NCBI RefSeq assembly: GCF_025398195.1 | Contig: NZ_JAODNV010000011.1 | Location: forward strand, 62,001-126,000 | Direction of reading: 5' to 3' | Source of the DNA: Chelativorans petroleitrophicus | GTDB taxonomy: Bacteria > Pseudomonadota > Alphaproteobacteria > Rhizobiales > Rhizobiaceae | Length of the DNA: 64,000 nucleotides | Part shown: positions 26,663 to 35,494 of the stretch, piece by piece | Layout of the letters: the number at the start of each line of letters is the position of its first letter | Position numbering within the stretch: the stretch's first letter is position 1 | Program-made: the position numbers and the translations under genes | Notes under the pieces: generated by a model | What the model saw: only the letters and a program-made list of their open reading frames with translations | Databases searched by the model: none | What the model was told of the DNA's origin: nothing

Positions 26663-27730
26663 ATGAGCGGAACAGGGAAAAAAGGCCTCTCCTACGCCGA
26701 TGCCGGTGTCGACATCGACGCTGGCAATGCGCTGGTGGAGAAGATCAAGCCGCTGGTGCGCTCCACGCGCCGGCCGGGAGCCGATGGCGAGATCGGCGGC
26801 TTCGGCGGACTGTTCGATCTGAAGGCGGCGGGCTTTTCCGACCCTGTGCTGGTTGCGGCGAATGATGGCGTAGGGACCAAGCTCAAGGTCGCTATCGAAT
26901 CGGGCCGCCATGACACGGTCGGTATCGATCTCGTTGCCATGTGCGTCAACGACCTCGTGGTGCAGGGCGCCGAACCTCTCTTCTTCCTCGACTATTTCGC
27001 CACCGGCCGGCTGGACCCCGACCAGGGGGCGGCAATCGTCTCGGGCATTGCCGAAGGCTGCCGGCAGGCCGGCTGCGCGCTGATCGGCGGCGAGACTGCA
27101 GAAATGCCCGGCATGTACCGGGATGGCGACTACGATCTGGCGGGCTTTGCCGTGGGGGCGGCCGAGCGCGGCAGACTCCTTCCGACCGATGACATCGTGG
27201 AGGGCGACGTCCTTCTCGGTCTCGCCTCGTCCGGCCTGCACTCGAACGGCTTTTCGCTCGTCCGCCGGATCGTGGCGGAAAGCGGGCTTTCCTGGGACGA
27301 CCCCGCTCCCTTCGATCTGGACCGCTCCCTGGGAGAAGCCCTTCTCGAACCCACGCGGATCTATGTGAAGCCGCTTCTAGCCACCATTTCCAGCACCCAC
27401 GGCATCAAGGCCTTGGCACACATCACCGGCGGCGGGTTCCCCGAAAACATCCCACGCGTATTGCCGGATGCCTTTGCCGCGGAAGTCGATCTCGACATGA
27501 TCGTTGTGCCGCCCGTCTTCTCCTGGCTTGCGCAGACAGGGAATGTCGAGCCGATGGAGATGCTGCGCACCTTCAACTGCGGCATCGGCATGATCGCGGT
27601 TGTCGCCTCCGGCCAGGCCGCGCAGGTGGCGGCGGTGCTGCAGAAGGCCGGCGAGCATGTCTCGACCCTCGGCAGGATCGTGCCGCGCCGCGACGAGGGC
27701 GTCATCTACCGGGGAGCGCTCGGCCTATGA
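26663..27730 (+). CDS. purM: Phosphoribosylformylglycinamidine cyclo-ligase (AIR synthetase)
   Basis: Makes aminoimidazole ribonucleotide from FGAM with ATP in purine synthesis. The 355-residue protein shows [34 protein letters not shown], the catalytic [51 protein letters not shown] and [15 protein letters not shown]. It overlaps purN by 4 bp (ATGA) and is divergent from the CDP-alcohol transferase gene. Confidence 0.97.
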   Translation: MSGTGKKGLSYADAGVDIDAGNALVEKIKPLVRSTRRPGADGEIGGFGGLFDLKAAGFSDPVLVAANDGVGTKLKVAIESGRHDTVGIDLVAMCVNDLVVQGAEPLFFLDYFATGRLDPDQGAAIVSGIAEGCRQAGCALIGGETAEMPGMYRDGDYDLAGFAVGAAERGRLLPTDDIVEGDVLLGLASSGLHSNGFSLVRRIVAESGLSWDDPAPFDLDRSLGEALLEPTRIYVKPLLATISSTHGIKALAHITGGGFPENIPRVLPDAFAAEVDLDMIVVPPVFSWLAQTGNVEPMEMLRTFNCGIGMIAVVASGQAAQVAAVLQKAGEHVSTLGRIVPRRDEGVIYRGALGL

Positions 27731-28437
27731 GGCAAAGGAAAAAGACCGCCATCCTCATCTCCGGCCGCGGGTCCAACATGAGCGCCCTTCTGCGCGCCGC
27801 GGCCGACGCCGACTTTCCTGCCGAGATCGTCGCCGTCATCAGTGACAATGCGGATGCACCGGGCCTCAAAGCTGCCGAAGCCGCCGGCGTTCCCGCCATT
27901 GCCGTCCCGCGTGCGGATTTCACTGACCGGGCCTCGCACGAAGCGGCAATGGAGGCGGAGCTTGCCGAGCGGGAGGCGGAGCTTATCTGTCTGGCGGGGT
28001 TCATGCGCCTGCTTTCGGCCGGTTTCGTCGCGCGACGGGAGGGCCGGATTCTCAACATCCACCCTTCCCTTCTCCCGCTTTTTCCCGGACTTCACACCCA
28101 TGCGCGCGCGATCGAGGCCGGAATGCGTGTCCACGGCTGCACGGTGCATTTCGTGACGCCTCAAATGGACGCAGGCCCCATCATCGCCCAGGCCGCCGTG
28201 CCTGTTCTGCCCGGCGATACGGCAGACGCGCTGGCCGGACGTGTGCTGCAGGTAGAGCACCGTCTCTACCCGTTGGCGCTTGCTCTCGTGGCATCCGGCA
28301 GGGCGCGCATGGAAAACGGCAGAACCATGCTTTCAGACGCCGTCGAGATCGGCTGGGGCGAGCGCTCAATGCTGCTCGTCCCCTCTTCCATCGAGGACAG
28401 GGTGGATTTGGAAGACCTGGCACGGCTGACACCGTGA
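27727..28437 (+). CDS. purN: Phosphoribosylglycinamide formyltransferase
   Basis: Transfers a formyl group from 10-formyl-THF to GAR. The 236-residue protein has the phosphate-binding [12 protein letters not shown], the AGFMRLLS segment and the catalytic region [21 protein letters not shown], with the active-site His and Asp in [16 protein letters not shown]. It is about 20 residues longer than E. coli PurN because of a C-terminal tail. Translational coupling to purM is implied by ATGA. Confidence 0.96.
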   Translation: MRQRKKTAILISGRGSNMSALLRAAADADFPAEIVAVISDNADAPGLKAAEAAGVPAIAVPRADFTDRASHEAAMEAELAEREAELICLAGFMRLLSAGFVARREGRILNIHPSLLPLFPGLHTHARAIEAGMRVHGCTVHFVTPQMDAGPIIAQAAVPVLPGDTADALAGRVLQVEHRLYPLALALVASGRARMENGRTMLSDAVEIGWGERSMLLVPSSIEDRVDLEDLARLTP

Positions 28438-28448
28438 CGGCGAAAGAC

Positions 28449-29300
28449 CTATTTGGTCCGGTTGCGCTCGCTTTGGCTTCCTAGCGCGCTGGCTTGCTGC
28501 CTTTCAGATGCCGTGTGGCGGCTTTCGGACTTCGATTGAGTCTCGTCTTTCAGAACGGCCGAAGCCGCACTGCGGGTCTTTTCCAGGCCTCGGTCTACGG
28601 CTTCCTTCGCGCTGTCGCGCATCTTTTCGCCGTAGGGTGCGAGATAGGCTTCTTCCACCTTGGTGCGCGGCATCATCGCGCCCACGGCCGCTCCTACCGC
28701 AACGCCAAGAGCGCCGAGGATGAGCGGCTCCTGCTCCAGCGAATCCGTCAGCATCCTGCGTGCGCTGCTACCTGCCTCACCGGCCCTGCGGCCAACGCTG
28801 CGGGCAGTCCCGCTTACCCTGCTCGCGGCCGACGACGCCGCTTCTCCGGTAGCGCTGTAGGCGGCGCCAACTCTATCGGTCAGCGAGGCTCCCGAATCCT
28901 GTGCGTTTCTGTCACCGTACGGAGCGCCGCCTTCAAGAGGCTCCAAGCCACTGGCGCCTTCCCAGACTTCGGCGCCGCTTGCGCCGAATGTGTCGGCAGC
29001 GGTTGCGTCTTGTCCATTGTCCCGGCCGTTCCAGCCATATTGGCGCGCGCTCGGCCCGCCGCCCATGAAAAGCCAGGCGACTCCGGCGCTGATCATAGCG
29101 AGAGGCAGCGGATTGTCGCGCACTTGTGCCTTGAGGTTGTCGAGGGCAATCTTGCCATCGGAGTTTCTGAAATAGGCGGTGAACTCATCGACGAGCTGCC
29201 CCGGTGACAGCTTTCTTTGCAGCGACTCGGCGGTTTCGGTCATCCTGGAGCGAACCGATTCGGCCTCATGCTCCAGCTCCGCTGATGTTTTTTCGGTCAT
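28449..29300 (-). CDS. DUF3618-containing membrane protein
   Basis: A 283-residue protein of unknown function. The N-terminal DUF3618 helix pair (TSAELEHEAESVRSRMTETAESLQRKLSP) is followed by DNPLPLAMISAGVAWLFMG, a single membrane segment at about residues 64-80. A Gly/Ser/Ala-rich middle, a second hydrophobic GALGVAVGAAVGAMMP segment and a charged tail (KDETQSKSESRH) complete it. It is the last gene of the stress operon, with its start overlapping the holin-like gene stop (ATGA). Confidence 0.75.
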   Translation of the reverse strand: MTEKTSAELEHEAESVRSRMTETAESLQRKLSPGQLVDEFTAYFRNSDGKIALDNLKAQVRDNPLPLAMISAGVAWLFMGGGPSARQYGWNGRDNGQDATAADTFGASGAEVWEGASGLEPLEGGAPYGDRNAQDSGASLTDRVGAAYSATGEAASSAASRVSGTARSVGRRAGEAGSSARRMLTDSLEQEPLILGALGVAVGAAVGAMMPRTKVEEAYLAPYGEKMRDSAKEAVDRGLEKTRSAASAVLKDETQSKSESRHTASERQQASALGSQSERNRTK

Positions 29301-29692
29301 CTGGTCTGTTCCTTGATTGCGTGCGCATCGCGCGCGAGCTGTTCCTGCGTCCTTTCGGGCATGAGATTACTGGCCGAAATGTTCGACGTGCCCATCCGCA
29401 CCAGAATGAGCCCCACGATGGCGACCACGCCGCCTACGATCAGGGATGCCCATCCGGCGCCCAGGCCGAGTTCGGCCAAGGCCAGGACCAGCGCCTGAAG
29501 GAGCACCAGCAGGGCCGCCAGAAGGCAGATGCCGCCGGCGACAATCTCCATGCCTCCATTGCGGACCTGATCGAATTTCTCGGACATTTCGGCGCGCAGC
29601 AGCCGGAACTCGGTCCGAACGAGCGTGGCGGCCTGTTCGGTGAGATCAGACACCAGAGTGATGATGCTGCGTTGATCTTCCCTCGTACTCAT
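29297..29692 (-). CDS. Holin-superfamily (DUF1469-type) membrane protein
   Basis: A 131-residue protein with an N-terminal amphipathic helix (SIITLVSDLTEQAATLVRTEFRLLRAEMSEKF) and two transmembrane helices (EIVAGGICLLAALLVLLQALVLAL and ASLIVGGVVAIVGLILV). This is the phage-holin-3_6-like family, which is mostly chromosomal and stress-related, not a phage lysis gene. No other phage genes are near. ATG at 29692 follows the upstream stop by 1 bp. It belongs to the operon that starts at 30255. Confidence 0.78.
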   Translation of the reverse strand: MSTREDQRSIITLVSDLTEQAATLVRTEFRLLRAEMSEKFDQVRNGGMEIVAGGICLLAALLVLLQALVLALAELGLGAGWASLIVGGVVAIVGLILVRMGTSNISASNLMPERTQEQLARDAHAIKEQTR

Positions 29693-29693
29693 T

Positions 29694-30170
29694 TCATCCT
29701 CCCGCGTAAGGCTTGGGCGCGTCCCGCTCGGCGGCGGAGCGGTCCGTTTGCGTTGCCCCAGCAACGGTAGTCTGGGCGAAGCGGCCCAGGGCGATTCCGA
29801 CCAGGACCGAGCCCATCAGGAAGGCCGCCGGGTGTTCGCGGCCGAACCGCCTTACGTCACTGACGATGTCTTCAAGCCGATTTTGGGAGACGGCACTGGA
29901 AAGCTGCTCCAGGCCGCCAGCAGCCTGGGCGAGAATCTGGGCGGCAGGACCCTGGTCCTTGCTCGCGAGCTCGTCGCTGGCGCTGCGGATCGCATGTGCG
30001 AACGCGCTCATGCTTTCGGAGGCGGTCTTTTGCACGTGCCCCGCCTGCCGCCTGGCCTCCTGCTTCGCCTCCGCTCCGATCTCGGCTGCGGTATCGCGGA
30101 TGGAGCTTGCAGTGCCTGAGGCTGAACTGTCCGGTTTTTGCGTACCGGACGAACGCGTGGTGGCCGACAT
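29694..30170 (-). CDS. Nutrient-deprivation-induced-type membrane protein
   Basis: A 158-residue protein with a Ser/Thr-rich N-terminus, a long amphipathic helical region (SIRDTAAEIGAEAKQEARRQAGHVQKTASESMSAFAHAI; SDELASKDQGPAAQILAQAAGGLEQLSSAV) and a C-terminal hydrophobic helix (HPAAFLMGSVLVGIALGRFA). Rhizobial relatives are annotated as nutrient-deprivation-induced proteins. ATG at 30170 lies 10 bp after the preceding 24-codon gene. The function is unknown; the helical tail anchored at the C-terminus suggests an envelope or membrane-associated stress protein. Confidence 0.7.
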   Translation of the reverse strand: MSATTRSSGTQKPDSSASGTASSIRDTAAEIGAEAKQEARRQAGHVQKTASESMSAFAHAIRSASDELASKDQGPAAQILAQAAGGLEQLSSAVSQNRLEDIVSDVRRFGREHPAAFLMGSVLVGIALGRFAQTTVAGATQTDRSAAERDAPKPYAGG

Positions 30171-30180
30171 GATGCTCTCC

Positions 30181-30255
30181 TTACGCCAGACCAAGGAAGG
30201 AGAGGATTGCCAGAACCACGACAATGAGGCCGATCAGATAGATGATGGAGTTCAT
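30181..30255 (-). CDS. 24-residue hydrophobic membrane peptide
   Basis: A tiny frame, ATG 30255 to TAA 30181, encodes MNSIIYLIGLIVVVLAILSF plus four residues (LGLA): one membrane helix and nothing else. An excellent GGGAGGG ribosome-binding site lies 5 nt upstream. A candidate EcfG promoter lies at 30286-30310. It is followed 10 bp later by the nutrient-deprivation-type gene. These signals make it a real gene despite its size. Its role is unknown; such peptides often modulate larger membrane proteins. Confidence 0.75.
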   Translation of the reverse strand: MNSIIYLIGLIVVVLAILSFLGLA

Positions 30256-30285
30256 AGAACCCTCCCAAGGATGGTTTGAACGTCC

Positions 30286-30310
30286 AACCAACAGAACGGC
30301 GCGGGGTTCC
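30286..30310 (-). promoter_or_regulatory. Candidate EcfG promoter of the stress operon
   Basis: Minus-strand GGAAC (30310-30306), 16 bp, then GGTT (30289-30286), also fitting GGAAC-N18-TT of rhizobial RpoE2/EcfG. Predicted transcription start is near 30279, about 24 nt before the ATG of the 24-codon gene. Confidence 0.55.
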
Positions 30311-30391
30311 AGACGTACTCAAAAGTTGAAGGTCCGGAGCGATTGCAGTCCGAATTAGCTGCGCATCGCACCGGCCGCTGTGCTGACCGGA

Positions 30392-31276
30392 TCAGGCGCG
30401 CGCTCGGGGTTCCATTTCGGCGTCGATCTCTGCGCCGAGAATCAGCACGATCGTCGAAATCCAGATCCACATCATCATGCCGATGACGGCGCCGAGCGCC
30501 CCGTAAGTGGCGTTGTAGTTGGCAAAATTCTGTAGGTAGAACGAGAAGGCCCAGGAGGCGACGAGCCAGCCGAGCGTCGCAAAAATCGCGCCTAGGCTGA
30601 ACCAGCGCCATCGCGCATGCTTCCGGCTCGGCCCGAAACGGTAGAGCGCCGACACCGCAATCAGAACTGCAATCACCAAGCCCGCCCAGCGCAAAACGGC
30701 AACGAGCAGTTCGGTGCCTCGTCCGAGATTGAGGAAGGCGAGAATGGCGGGCACCAAGCCCATGACGACGATGAAGATGGCGGCAAGGAGGATTGCGCAG
30801 AGGGTGAAAGCCAGCGTAAGCAGGCTAAGGCGGATGAAGCCGCGTTTCTCCGTGTCGTCATAGGCAATGTTCATGGCCTCGAACAGCGCCTTGACGCCAC
30901 CGTTGGCGCTCCACAGGGCGAATGCCAGACCGATGACAAAGCCCACGCCTAAGACATTGCTGTCCTGGGCTGCAAGTGAATCGAGTTGTCCGCTGATAAT
31001 CCCGACGGCTGCTTCGGGAAGAATGCCGCTTAGCTGCTCGACATGGCTGGAAATCACGGCGGGGTCGGCTATGAGGCCGTAGAGCGATACGAGAGCCCCG
31101 AGCGCCGGAAACAGCGCAAGGAGGAGGTAGAACGTCACGCCCGCTGCGACGAGGGGCACGCTATCAGTGCTGAAGGAGCGCATGACGCGCCGAGCGATGT
31201 CCCGCCAGCCAGCGCGCCTGCCGGACGAAAGCGCGTTGCTCCCCTGAAGCGCAGGCCCGTGCTTCACGTCAGCCAT
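30392..31276 (-). CDS. YihY/BrkB-family inner-membrane protein
   Basis: A 294-residue protein with about six transmembrane helices. Family landmarks are VPLVAAGVTFYLLLALFPALGALVSLYG, SNVLGVGFVIGLAFALWSANGGVKALFEAMNIAYD, the RFGPSRKHARWRW loop and YGALGAVIGMMMWIWISTIVLILGAEIDAE. The BrkB link to serum resistance is historical and the function is unknown. ATG at 31276 is chosen for its GGAGG box. It is transcribed towards the stress operon and has its own candidate EcfG promoter. Confidence 0.88.
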   Translation of the reverse strand: MADVKHGPALQGSNALSSGRRAGWRDIARRVMRSFSTDSVPLVAAGVTFYLLLALFPALGALVSLYGLIADPAVISSHVEQLSGILPEAAVGIISGQLDSLAAQDSNVLGVGFVIGLAFALWSANGGVKALFEAMNIAYDDTEKRGFIRLSLLTLAFTLCAILLAAIFIVVMGLVPAILAFLNLGRGTELLVAVLRWAGLVIAVLIAVSALYRFGPSRKHARWRWFSLGAIFATLGWLVASWAFSFYLQNFANYNATYGALGAVIGMMMWIWISTIVLILGAEIDAEMEPRARA

Positions 31277-31298
31277 CGGCAACCTCCATGAGGCGCCC

Positions 31299-31323
31299 AA
31301 TCATTGCCGGAGCCGATCGTTCC
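31299..31323 (-). promoter_or_regulatory. Candidate EcfG promoter of the BrkB-type gene
   Basis: Minus-strand GGAAC (31323-31319) followed after 18 bp by TT (31300-31299). The four-base -10 is GATT, a weaker match than the promoter of the neighbouring operon. It lies 23 bp before the ATG. Confidence 0.35.
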
Positions 31324-31340
31324 GCCTGAACGGCGGGCGC

Positions 31341-33449
31341 CTATAGGGGCAGCGCCCGCACCCAGACTTTGGTGTCGTGGAAGGCTGCGCCCCCGTAGGG
31401 CGCGATAGAATCCGCTCCCGTCAGCACGTTGATTCCCTCCCCGCGCTCATGCGCGTCGTTCGGCCAGATGCCTTCTGCGATCACCACGCCGCGGCGCACG
31501 CCGTCGAAAAGCTTCGCATGCAACACGACCTCGCCGCGATGATTGCCGATCTCTACGCGGGCGCCATCCTCGATTCCGAGTTCGGCAGCGTCATCGGGAT
31601 GCAGCATCAGCTCGGGCCGGCCCTCGCGCTTTCTCGAAGTCGGGGTTTCCGAGAAGCTTGAATTGAGGAAGCTGCGCGCAGGCGACGTGGCGAGCCGGAA
31701 GGGATGTTCCGGGTCGGGGGATTCGATGAAGTCCACATGATCCGGAAATTCCGGCAGACGGGTATAGGGGCCCTGCATACCCATCGACTGCGGCGGCCGG
31801 TTGGGACCCGGCGTGCCCGTCCAGTCGGGACGGAAGCGGAACTTCCCATCGGGATGGCCAAAGCCGTTCAGGAAATGAGCGGTCTCGAAATCCGGCTGAA
31901 CGTCCGCCCAGCGCTCGTGGCGGAAGCTCTCGAAGGTGCCGAGCCCCCGCCGACCTAGCATCCAGTCCAGATGCTCGCGGGTGGAAAGTCCGAAGCCCGG
32001 GAGGTGCGCCACGCCCAGCCGTTTGGCCAGTTCCTCGATGACGAACAGATTCTCCCGCGCCTCCGCCGGCGGATCGATGAGCTTCGGCCCCAGCAGAATG
32101 TGCTGATGCCCGCCGCCGCGGTAGATGTCGTCATGCTCCAGGAACATGGTTGCTGGAAGTACGACGTCTGCGAGCTTCGCCGTGTCCGTCATGAACTGCT
32201 CATGGACGCAGACAAAAAGATCATCGCGCAGAAAGCCGCGCTTCACCAACCTCTGTTCCGGCGCGACATTGGCGGGATTCGTGTTCTGGATCAGCATGGC
32301 GGTGACAGGCGGACCGCCATGAAGGGCGTCCGGATCGCCCGTCAGCACCGCGCCGATCCGGGACTGGTCGAGCGAACGTACCGATGGATCGGCAAAGGCC
32401 GTGCCCTCGATCAGCGACTTGTCGAGGCCGAAGATGCCGGAATTGGAATGGAACGCGCCGCCGCCCTCATACTGCCAGGCGCCTGTCACCGCCGCGATGG
32501 AGAGCGCCGCGTGCATGTTGACAGCGCCGTTGCGATTGCGGGTAAACCCGTAGCCCAGGCGGAAATAGGTCCGCTTCGTTTCGCCCACCAGCCGCGCAAA
32601 GGCCTCGATGTCGGCGGCCGGTACGCCGGTGATGACCTCGGCCCATTGCGGCGTCCGGGTGGAAAGGTGCTTCTCCAGACCCCTCGGATCATCCGTGTAT
32701 TTGTCGAGATAGGCCCAATCGGCAAAACCGTCGCGGAAGAGCACATGCATGACCGCGCATGCAAGCGCGCCATCCGTGCCCGGCCTAACGATCAGGCCCA
32801 TATCCGCCTGCTTCATCGTCGCGTTGTCGTAGACATCGATGACGACGATCTTCGCGCCGCGCTCCTTTCTCGCGCGCACTGCGTGCGTCATCACGTTCAC
32901 CTGCGTGGCGACGGCGTTGGTGCCCCAGATGACCACGCAGTCGGCCTTCGCCATTTCGCGCGGGTCTGGTCCGCGCAGCGCGCCCGTGCCCATTACATAG
33001 CCGGACCATGCGGGATTGGTGCAGATCGTATCGAACTGCTTGGAATAGCGCTTGGCGTGGGTGAGCCGGTGGATGGAATCGCGCTGCACGAGGCCCATCG
33101 TGCCCGCGTAGTAATAGGGCCAGACTGATTCGGCCCCATGCTTTTCTTCCGCCTTCAGGAAGGCCTCGGCCACGTGGTCAAGGGCGGCATCCCAGCTTGC
33201 TGTCTTCCATTGACCTTCTCCTTTGCCCCCCGCGCGAATTAGAGGCTGCAGAAGGCGGCCCGGATGGTGCACGCGCTCGGCGTAGCGCGCCACCTTGGCG
33301 CATATCACGCCGGCCGTGTAGCTGTTGTCCTTGGCGCCGTGAATGCGGGTCACGCGGCCGTCGACGATCTCCACGTCGAGCGCGCAGGTGGACGGGCAGT
33401 CATGGGGACAGGCCGAGTGGCCGATACGGATATTCGGGTGCGTGTTCAT
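31341..33449 (-). CDS. Molybdopterin-dependent oxidoreductase (DMSO reductase family)
   Basis: A 702-residue Mo-bis-MGD enzyme. The N-terminal [4Fe-4S] motif is CPHDCPSTC with the fourth Cys in GVICAKV. The molybdopterin domain (CVVIWGTNAVATQ, RLGYGFTRNRNGAVNM, MLIQNTNPANVAPEQ) and the C-terminal MGD-binding domain (RLATSPARSFLNSSFSET, ELGIEDGARVEIGNHRGEV) follow. No signal peptide is seen, so it is probably cytoplasmic. Substrate is unknown; it resembles uncharacterised BisC-like proteins. moaD and moaE for the cofactor lie 6 kb away. ATG at 33449 is preferred to an upstream GTG/TTG reading. Confidence 0.88.
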   Translation of the reverse strand: MNTHPNIRIGHSACPHDCPSTCALDVEIVDGRVTRIHGAKDNSYTAGVICAKVARYAERVHHPGRLLQPLIRAGGKGEGQWKTASWDAALDHVAEAFLKAEEKHGAESVWPYYYAGTMGLVQRDSIHRLTHAKRYSKQFDTICTNPAWSGYVMGTGALRGPDPREMAKADCVVIWGTNAVATQVNVMTHAVRARKERGAKIVVIDVYDNATMKQADMGLIVRPGTDGALACAVMHVLFRDGFADWAYLDKYTDDPRGLEKHLSTRTPQWAEVITGVPAADIEAFARLVGETKRTYFRLGYGFTRNRNGAVNMHAALSIAAVTGAWQYEGGGAFHSNSGIFGLDKSLIEGTAFADPSVRSLDQSRIGAVLTGDPDALHGGPPVTAMLIQNTNPANVAPEQRLVKRGFLRDDLFVCVHEQFMTDTAKLADVVLPATMFLEHDDIYRGGGHQHILLGPKLIDPPAEARENLFVIEELAKRLGVAHLPGFGLSTREHLDWMLGRRGLGTFESFRHERWADVQPDFETAHFLNGFGHPDGKFRFRPDWTGTPGPNRPPQSMGMQGPYTRLPEFPDHVDFIESPDPEHPFRLATSPARSFLNSSFSETPTSRKREGRPELMLHPDDAAELGIEDGARVEIGNHRGEVVLHAKLFDGVRRGVVIAEGIWPNDAHERGEGINVLTGADSIAPYGGAAFHDTKVWVRALPL

Positions 33450-33620
33450 AGCGAGCGAAACTACCCTCATTTGCCGTCCGATAGTAGCCCGGATGGGTCA
33501 AAGCTTTTGCATTCATCCATCAGCGCCCGTGATGGCTGCGCAAACCAAGACAATGTCTTGACCGGCGAGGGCGGCTGGCTGAAACTGCCGCGCACCTAGG
33601 CCAGCAGCAGGAGGAAAAGC

Positions 33621-34058
33621 ATGGCACGCCTCACGGCCCTCGCGACCGGTCTTGCAATCTCGCTCGCCGCCGCAATGCAGCCTATTCCGGCTCTGGCAGC
33701 CGATTTCATCGGCGTCTACGGAGCGGACGACGTCATCTGCAGCCATCAGAACGTGCAGAGGGCGATTCGGCGCGGATTTCGCCACCAGGTCACCCATGTG
33801 CCGAATCTGCCCGACGTGGACATCGTGGATCTCTACGGAGCACGCCTGACTCGGCATGAACCGGCAACCTTCAACAGCCCCATCGAGCGTCGCTATTGCC
33901 ATGCCACCGCCCGCCTCTCCGACGGTGCGGACAAGTCCATCTGGTTCCTGATCGAATATGGCCAGGGCTTCGCCGGAATAGGTGACAATGTGGAGTTCTG
34001 CATGGCCGGCTTCGACCGTTGGAACGTCTACAACGCCAATTGCCGCGTGCTACGCTGA
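33621..34058 (+). CDS. Small secreted cysteine-containing protein, function unknown
   Basis: A 145-residue protein with a clear Sec signal (MARLTALATGLAISLAAAM to about residue 26) and a mature domain starting ADFIGVYGADDVICSH. Four Cys (in ICSH, RYCHA, FCMAG, NCRVL) could form two disulfides. I do not recognise the family. A strong AGGAGG-type ribosome-binding site precedes the ATG. Its 3' end overlaps the likely start region of the RNase T2 gene, so the two secreted proteins are probably made together. Confidence 0.7.
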   Translation: MARLTALATGLAISLAAAMQPIPALAADFIGVYGADDVICSHQNVQRAIRRGFRHQVTHVPNLPDVDIVDLYGARLTRHEPATFNSPIERRYCHATARLSDGADKSIWFLIEYGQGFAGIGDNVEFCMAGFDRWNVYNANCRVLR

Positions 34059-34726
34059 TACGGGCCACCGCGGCCGCAGCCGGATTGATGACCGCCATCC
34101 TGGCGGCCATGCCGTATCTGGCTGGCCCGGCAATGGCGGGCTCGGGCGATGGCAGGCCCGCTTTCGATTTCTATGTTCTGTCACTGTCCTGGTCGCCCAG
34201 CCACTGTGCCGCGGAAGGCGAGGACGCCAACCCTCGCCAATGCAAGAGCAGCCGACCCTACGGATTCATCGTTCACGGCCTGTGGCCGCAATTCGAGAAG
34301 GGCTATCCGGAGTTCTGCGCCTCGAACGAGCCGGATCGTGTGCCTGAAAGGCTGGCGCGGGCCTATCTCGATCTCATGCCCTCGCCGGGGCTGATCGGGC
34401 ATCAGTGGCGCAAGCACGGCACCTGCACCGGATTGGGGCAACAGGAATATCTCGATCTGGTGCGCCGGGCACGCGAGCGTGTTGCTATTCCGAAAGAATT
34501 CTCCAGGCTAGCACAACCGCTGACGATGCCGCCGGAAGCAGTGGAGGAGCGTTTCATCCGCGCCAATCCCAGACTTCCCGCGGAGGGCGTTGCAGTGACC
34601 TGCGACCGGCGTCGCCTGCGCGAAGTCCGCATCTGCCTGACGACTGATCTTCGGTTCCGGTCCTGCCCTGAAGTGGACCGCGACGCCTGCAACAGGCACG
34701 AGGTGCTGATTCCGCCGGTGCGGTAA
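34019..34726 (+). CDS. Ribonuclease T2 family protein
   Basis: A secreted acid-type ribonuclease cleaving RNA through 2',3'-cyclic phosphates. Both catalytic segments are present: CAS I FIVHGLWPQ and CAS II GHQWRKHGTC, each with its His, and a set of Cys for disulfides. A hydrophobic signal (ATAAAAGLMTAILAAMPYLAG) precedes the mature SGDGRPAFDFYVLSLSWSP. The start is unresolved: TTG 34019 or 34040 would give a charged n-region and overlap the preceding gene, while ATG 34088 gives a short signal. The periplasmic role may be RNA scavenging. Confidence 0.88.
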   Translation: MERLQRQLPRATLIRATAAAAGLMTAILAAMPYLAGPAMAGSGDGRPAFDFYVLSLSWSPSHCAAEGEDANPRQCKSSRPYGFIVHGLWPQFEKGYPEFCASNEPDRVPERLARAYLDLMPSPGLIGHQWRKHGTCTGLGQQEYLDLVRRARERVAIPKEFSRLAQPLTMPPEAVEERFIRANPRLPAEGVAVTCDRRRLREVRICLTTDLRFRSCPEVDRDACNRHEVLIPPVR

Positions 34727-34769
34727 GAGTCCGGACATGCTGTGTGCTCGTTGCGCTGCGGGCAAAAAG

Positions 34770-34795
34770 AAAGCCGGGCCTTGCGGCCCGGCTTT
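34770..34795 (-). terminator. Terminator between RNase T2 and porin genes
   Basis: An 11-bp perfect stem, arms 34770-34780 (AAAGCCGGGCC) and 34785-34795, has a TTGC loop. On the minus strand it is followed by TCTTTTTGCC, so it terminates the porin gene. It probably also stops the convergent RNase T2 transcript. Confidence 0.85.
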
Positions 34796-34819
34796 GACTG
34801 GATGTTCTGTGCCCTGAGG

Positions 34820-35494
34820 TCAGAAGCTCATACCGAAACCAACCAGGACCTTGTGGCTGGTGACGTCCACATCGTAGTCGCCGCTGGCGAGCGAGAAGGT
34901 CTCGCTGCCAAGATCGGTGTAGCGGTACTCAAGCCGCGCGAAGGACTGATCCGTCACCTTCACATCGACACCGGCGCCAGCCGTCCAACCCCAAAGGGTC
35001 TGGTCGTCCGAAGAGGTGGCATCGGAGAGCTCGTGACGTCCGCCCGCACCACCGGCCGTGCCATAGACGAGCACATTGTCAGTGGCCGCGAAGCCGAGAC
35101 GCGCGCGGATCGTGCCGTCGACACCGCCCTCAGTGGAGAGGCCGGCATTGTCGCCATCCATACCGTTGTAGCCGATATCGCCTTCAACGCCGTACACGAA
35201 GCTGCCGGACTGCCAGTTCCAGCCGGCAAAGGCATTGCCGACGAAGCCATCGGTGTCGATGTCATTGGTCACGCCCGCGGCATTGGTCGCCTCGGTCGAA
35301 CCATTGAAGCCGTAGCCGAGCGCGACACCCGCATAGGGGCCGGCCCAGGTCGCCACGGGTGCCACTTCCATCGGCGCGGCCGGCGGTGCCGGCGGCTGCT
35401 CATAGACCACATCAGCAGCATAAGCGGGTATCGCCACGGAGGCGAGCGCCGCGGCTGCAGCGATGCCTACGATCTTTTTCCTGTTGGCATTCAT
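34820..35494 (-). CDS. Omp25/Omp31-type outer-membrane beta-barrel protein
   Basis: A 224-residue porin-like protein with a signal peptide (IVGIAAAAALASVAIPAYAA) and a Pro-rich linker (PPAPPAAPMEVAP). Alternating beta strands begin WAGPYAGVALGYGFNG and end with the typical terminal strand HKVLVGFGMSF. GWTAGAGVDVKV and FARLEYRYTDLG are classic Omp25-family segments. The start is ATG 35494 with AAGGAG. A candidate EcfG promoter lies at 35590-35614. It probably supports outer-membrane integrity. Confidence 0.9.
   Translation of the reverse strand: MNANRKKIVGIAAAAALASVAIPAYAADVVYEQPPAPPAAPMEVAPVATWAGPYAGVALGYGFNGSTEATNAAGVTNDIDTDGFVGNAFAGWNWQSGSFVYGVEGDIGYNGMDGDNAGLSTEGGVDGTIRARLGFAATDNVLVYGTAGGAGGRHELSDATSSDDQTLWGWTAGAGVDVKVTDQSFARLEYRYTDLGSETFSLASGDYDVDVTSHKVLVGFGMSF

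Noticed and set aside
29297-29692. Prophage holin
   Set aside because: No lysin, portal or integrase nearby; the family is mostly chromosomal and sits in a stress operon.
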